The notes beneath the pieces are model-generated. The model had not been told where the DNA came from, did no database searches, and worked only from the letters and a program-made list of their open reading frames with translations. A program made the position numbers and the translations under genes. From Solea solea (taxonomy: Eukaryota; Chordata; Actinopteri; Pleuronectiformes; Soleidae), in assembly GCF_958295425.1 (NCBI RefSeq), contig NC_081141.1, forward strand, positions 13,317,500 to 13,381,499: 64,000 nt of DNA, given 5' to 3'. The stretch's first letter is position 1; every line of letters starts with the position of its first letter. This document shows positions 1-64,000 of the stretch, one piece after another.

Positions 1-948
1 GAAATAAATCTAATAAATAAATAAATAATAAGACACCAAAACATGACTTCTCTGTCATCAAACAACAGGACTGAGCTTGAAATGAGCCACTAAAAATGCA
101 GAATGCTGCCAAAAAATCCACAGTGTGTTTGTTTTTTGTCTAAATTTAAGTAAGACAAATATTTACTCCAGAATCACATCTTATCAGCGGGGAAACAGCA
201 TTTAGATAATCAGTCCTGTCTAATGAAACACTGAGGGTTAGCCGCCCTTTAAAAAAACCCCACAAGATTAATATGAATCTTCAGCAGCAAACAAGATAGA
301 GTATTCATTAAAAATGTTCACTCTTCAACAGTTTCTGTGGAAGAGGCACAGGAGCCACAGGCATATTTCTGTTAGATTTATTTACTTTTATTCATCCCGA
401 GGACTAACCCTGTAAGGGTCCAAGGACACTCTGGACTCTCCGTTAATGGCTCTGGTTTTCTTACCCTCTGCAAGACCAAAGCTGTTAGCGGATGTCGCTC
501 TGACACACAGGTCAGGTGATGTTGTGACATGAGGACGGCTGTAAGGGTGCAGTGGAGATACAGCAGAATCAATTGGACCACATTCAGCAGTCTGGTCTGT
601 AATGGGAAGCATTTGTGGCCACGTTCTTTGAAGCAGTTTGACTGCAAAAAACCCCCCCCCCACATTTTCACACATTTTTTCACACATTTTTACTGAGTGC
701 CCGCTACTCACTGGGCATCCTTTCCCTCCACACTCATTCACTTACGAACACTGATCACCACTGATTAATCTTCTTTCTTTAGTCACGTCATTCGTTTTTA
801 CAATTCAAATGATAAAAATCTAATAACACTGCAGAGCCGTTCATCCATTCATTAAAGCCCTCATTGTCTCCGATCTGCCACATATGCATGCATGCAGACA
901 ATCGGCTTGTAATGTAATGGCTCAGTGAGTATATTGCTTGCTCAATAC

Positions 949-949
949 T

Positions 950-982
<33 letters not shown>
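949..982. repeat. (TA)n microsatellite
   Basis: Alternating TA run directly visible, preceded by gatatata and ending in tgtatatata. Confidence 0.9.
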
Positions 983-990
<8 letters not shown>

Positions 991-1395
991 CCTAAACAAC
1001 ATGATTGTGTGAATATGTAAATATAAATCTGCCTTTGGAATTTGCAGAGTTAAAAATATCCATGAAGAAAATAGACGCAAATTACGCAGATTAGCTGAAA
1101 TTGAGAATCAGTCACATTTTCTTCTGTGTTCTCCTCACTGTGATGATATACACGTTACGAAGAAACAGCAATGTTTGGAGCTAGGGCTGCACGGTAAATC
1201 GTTAAAAAATGGTGATCGCGATTCACAGCTACACGTGATCTCATTTCTAAATGACAACAATTCGTCTGCATCGCACAATCACATAAGCACACTAGCAACA
1301 ATATGTCAAATAATCACATCACAGATTTTTTTTTTGTCAAACTGTAAGAAATTGGACGTACAATTTTGGTCAATCATGTTTACCACAATGTTCTC

Positions 1396-1660
1396 CCCGT
1401 GTGTGTGTGTGTGTGTGTGGGATTCCTCCCACAGTCCAAAAACATGCAGATTTGGGGATTAAATTGGTAAATTGGACACTTTAATTGACCCTTGGTGTGA
1501 GAGTGAATGGTTGTTTGTCTCTATATGTGGCCCTGCGAAGGACTGGCTATCTGTCCAGGGTGTACCCCACTTATCGGCCTACGTCAGCTGAGATTGGCAC
1601 AGCTACCCCCGCGACCCTCATGTGGAAGATAGAGCGGAAGAAGACAGATGGATGGATGTT
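1396..1660 (+). mobile_element. SINE-like dispersed repeat, copy 1
   Basis: A (GT)n tract, then a body beginning near ttcctcccacagtccaaaaa, with tggttgtttgtctctatatg, a 'rule' segment (ggccctgcgaaggactggct), the tail (gaccctcatgtggaagatag) and a ggatggatg end. The same body recurs on both strands elsewhere in the window, so it is a dispersed family. The tRNA-like head is seen best in the copy at 5327. Confidence 0.75.
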
Positions 1661-2262
1661 TACCACAATATTCTCCCTGTGTGTGCGTGGGTTTCCTCAC
1701 ATGAAAAAACATGAAGATTTTGGGATTAGGCAAATTGGACACTCTAAATAGACTGTACTATAGGTGTGAGAGTAAGAGTGGAAAGTTGTTTGTTTCTATA
1801 GTGCTTTCAGATAGAGACGGTTCTGGTTCTGCCGCCTTTCAGGAGCCTCAGAATATTGGGGCTTTCTGGTGAATCCGCCTACGTTCACACCAGTTTAAGA
1901 GGAACCAAAGTGGGAGAATGTTACTCCACGATAGTCAGGTGGAAGAAAACATCGGCAAAATGTCCATACTTCCTCTACTTTCTGCTCGTCTTCACAACAC
2001 AGAATATGACACACCCACTGATGATGTCACGGTTCAAGAGAAAGAAATGCTGGTTTTTGGTTCCAGCTGAGAACCAACTTTCCAGGTTCCAAAACCAATG
2101 GTTTGAACACGCTGGCCACTTCAAAATTAGGTTCAGGAACTGGAACTGGCGCAGAGCCCTGTCAGTGTGAAAGGGCTGTATGTGACCCTGTGACGGACTA
2201 GTGACACTGTCCTTTGCCCTATGTCAGCCGTCACCTGGGATTGGCACCAGCGCACCTCGCAC
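1661..2262 (+). mobile_element. SINE-like dispersed repeat, copy 2, split by a later insertion
   Basis: Left half at 1661-1800 (ending ...tgtttctata) and right half at 2179-2262 (tatgtgaccctgtgacgg...) join to give the normal repeat order seen in copy 1. The element between them entered after this copy was in place. Confidence 0.7.
1801..2178. mobile_element. 378-bp MITE-like insert with TA duplication
   Basis: It interrupts a SINE copy. TA is present on both sides (1799-1800 and 2179-2180), as expected for Tc1/mariner- or Harbinger-like elements. The ends are imperfect inverted repeats sharing the CTTTCA core (gtgctttcagatagagac at the left; the complement of cagtgtgaaagggctg at the right). 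It contains repeated ggttc/gaacc motifs, a feature of several fish MITEs. No coding capacity. Confidence 0.6.
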
Positions 2263-2359
2263 CACAGTTATAACGTTTTTAATTTCAGTGTAGCTCACGT
2301 TGAGAGACTTTAACATTTTTATAAACAGTTTGAATGTTTGGATGTGGGTCTATACTCAC

Positions 2360-62256
<59,897 letters not shown>

Positions 62257-62647
62257 CTGTGGAGAGATCAGGAAAAGGGCAATTCATTGTTTTTATTTGA
62301 CTTTTGTTCAAAGCTGATTTGAATTAAAGTGAAAAACCATGATAAACTCACACTCATTCTTATACACACATCACACGGAAGTTTCTGTCTCCACCATTTG
62401 CATTTAAATTGCTTTTGTAACACAGTAGACGCCACACATAGTTTACATTTAAGGAATGCAGAGACTGTTAGAGGGTTTCAATCCGTATTAATTAGTGGAT
62501 TAACTGTATTAATATTAACTGAAGCCTATTCTTCAGTGCAATCTTTTCTCTTTCTTATGCTATCTGATGTTAAAGGCAGAAGTTTGGATTTTTATTGCTG
62601 TCGACCAAAATGAATAATAAACTGGCTACAAGGTGCATAGGGTTACT

Positions 62648-63253
62648 TTAAAGGTGACATAGAATGCTTGTATCACACATATATGTTAGTTATGGAGGTC
62701 TACTTACATATATTAACTTGTTTTCATGATTAAAAACCTCCTAATCGCTGCAAACGAGCCGATCAAAATATCTCCTCACTGACGCTCTCGTCAGCCGCGC
62801 TGTTTCAGACCAAACAGTTGCTGTGATTGGCCAGCCAACGAGAGCTTTCCTACTGTCCTGTGATTGGCCAGGTACCTGGAAGTGACGTAATAGATAGGCC
62901 AGCTCTCAGATACACAGCTCCCCCTCTGGCACGGTGGATGCTCTGCATCTCAGCAGCTACAACGAGACTAGTTCTTCTTCTTCTTCTGCGGTTGAATGTA
63001 CGCAACCGGATGTGCCCGGACTAGTGCCCGCACCGGGAGGCGCTACGGTGGTGAGGATTTCTGATGACGACATCAAATTAAGGAAGTGCCGATCCGCTTC
63101 GCAGAGCCCAGGAAAACAATACAACACTATTTTCTCAGCAGTGGCTGAACTGTTTGTTCTGAAACTTTAGGGTTTCATAAACGAGGTAATGACGCAGATA
63201 CACACACAAACGCAGCGTTAATTGGAGCTTCCGCTCTATGTCACCTTCAAGGG
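62648..63253. mobile_element. 606-bp DNA-transposon-like element
   Basis: Inverted ends ttaaaggtgacatagaatgc and gctctatgtcaccttcaagg share a core of about 14 bp (AGGTGACATAGA). I recognise the aaggtgacatagaa end from common fish repeats. Internal open frames (62827-63170, plus) are Ser-rich and show no transposase domain. Confidence 0.7.
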
Positions 63254-63322
63254 TTTGCTTTTGTGGAGGTAGATAACAATCCAGTGTGCCTTCTTTGCCA
63301 CAAAGATTTCAAGGTTGACTAG
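63251..63322 (+). pseudogene. BED-like zinc-finger fragment
   Basis: Reads GFAFVEVDNNPVCLLCHKDF KVD then a stop. The F.EV...PVCLLC pattern is that of hAT-derived BED/GTF2IRD2-type fingers; the His pair is lost. It touches the right end of the element at 62648-63253. Confidence 0.5.
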
Positions 63323-64000
63323 TCACCAGATTTATTTAATTACTTTGTTTTTATGATGTAATTGAGTTCATTTCTTAAACACATCGCTTGAAAAACAATT
63401 TTAAAAATACTTATTTGTTCTGTTACAAAGGAAGAAACCCTGCTAATATGCAAAGTAAGTGATTTACTGTAATGACAGTATAATGACAGTGTATTCTTTG
63501 ACAATTAATTTGTCTCATGATGTTTGGCCTTATGCTGTTTACTGTCAATGAGGCAAATACAGAAAACAGCCACAGATACATCTATAAGATTAAGTATATT
63601 CAAATTAAAAAAAACCTAATTTATTTTATGAAGGTCTCATGAAATTGTCCTTGTACTGTAGTGCATTTCAAATATTTTGCTATTGGATATCACCTTAGCT
63701 AATTTATATGTGTTTTTATACTGAGATATTTACAGATGTGGCCTCCCACTGATTACCACCTACGATTCGTGCTACCACTGAGCTACTGTCTCTCACATGC
63801 AGGTAATAATGTGTTTAATGAACGGAACGATGGCAGACTAAAGCAACAGTCAAACAAGAACAAAGCAAAAGGGCGCTGAGTCTGAACTCATGTCAACTTA
63901 ATAGACAAGAAAAGAGCATCATGAACTAAAATATACATTTGAATGGATTTTTTTTTTTCTTTTCTCATAATCAGAGCAACACAGCTCCAAACACACAGTG

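Larger units (their letters stand above)
1..2359 (-). other. intron after the TSR2 exon (3' part outside the window)
   Basis: No exon of adamts3 seen. It contains a (TA)n run at 949-980, the truncated head of a hAT-like repeat (starts tagggctgca at 1182), a SINE-like repeat at about 1396-1660, and a second SINE copy at 1661-2262 split by a 378-bp insert. Nothing recognisable in 1-940 apart from low-complexity C and T runs. Confidence 0.8.
62257..64000 (-). other. adamts3 intron upstream of the furin-site exon (partial)
   Basis: Contains a DNA-transposon-like element (62648-63253) and a BED-like fragment next to it. No further prodomain exon is seen up to 64000, so the upstream exons lie outside. 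Confidence 0.75.

Noticed and set aside
388..741. 117-codon minus-strand frame and its overlapping 101-codon partner
   Set aside because: No domain, overlaps a C run, not related to the next adamts3 exon (no Trp/Cys pattern of a thrombospondin repeat); most likely chance.
1..2359. Search for the next TSR exon of adamts3
   Set aside because: No W..W..C..TCG-like coding stretch with splice sites on the minus strand was found.

Overview
This window is vertebrate genomic DNA, almost certainly from a teleost fish. It holds one gene in pieces, the middle of an ADAMTS3-type procollagen N-proteinase gene (adamts3) on the minus strand. Fifteen short exons lie between 62256 and 2360. They have canonical GT/AG boundaries, all reading phases agree, and they join into 2,050 nt (about 683 codons) with no stop. 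The first exon of the gene (signal peptide), most of the prodomain, and the 3' exons (TSR3, TSR4, PLAC and tail) lie outside the window. No promoter, start codon, stop codon or polyA site of the gene is visible.

Layout from the 5' end of the gene (high coordinates) to the 3' end: 62.3-62.06 kb, end of prodomain with an all-arginine furin-type site and start of the metalloprotease; 49.85-28.6 kb, rest of the metalloprotease, with the zinc site HETGHVLGMEHD split across a 6.3-kb intron, then the start of the disintegrin-like region; 21.4-18.9 kb, disintegrin-like module, first thrombospondin repeat (TSR1) and start of the Cys-rich domain; 17.2-16.0 kb, Cys-rich domain; 11.1-2.8 kb, spacer; 2.98-2.36 kb, TSR2. 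In this family the catalytic domain cuts the N-propeptides of fibrillar procollagens, and ADAMTS3 also activates pro-VEGF-C together with CCBE1. The downstream modules position the substrate.

About 97% of the window is intron, filled with the debris expected of a fish genome. There are at least eleven copies or pieces of a SINE-like dispersed repeat with a tRNA-like head, two dead RTE-type LINEs, several L2/CR1-group LINE fragments, and a Tc1-like transposase relic. Several hAT-type elements are present, two with 8-bp target duplications matching at 7 of 8 bases. There is one hAT relic that still encodes a BED-like zinc finger, a pair of long-arm foldback MITEs, two candidate solo LTRs, and many micro- and minisatellites. 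Some insertions are nested, so relative ages can be read directly (1.66-2.26 kb and 35.8-37.5 kb).

I see no CRISPR array, operon, rRNA, convincing tRNA gene or undescribed multi-gene system. The items most worth a second look are a 166-codon unrecognised open frame antisense in an intron (29900-30400), a near-perfect 21-bp hairpin (33072-33122), a 70-bp direct repeat bracketing a dispersed element (31.78-32.61 kb), and the nested transposon stack at 36-37 kb.
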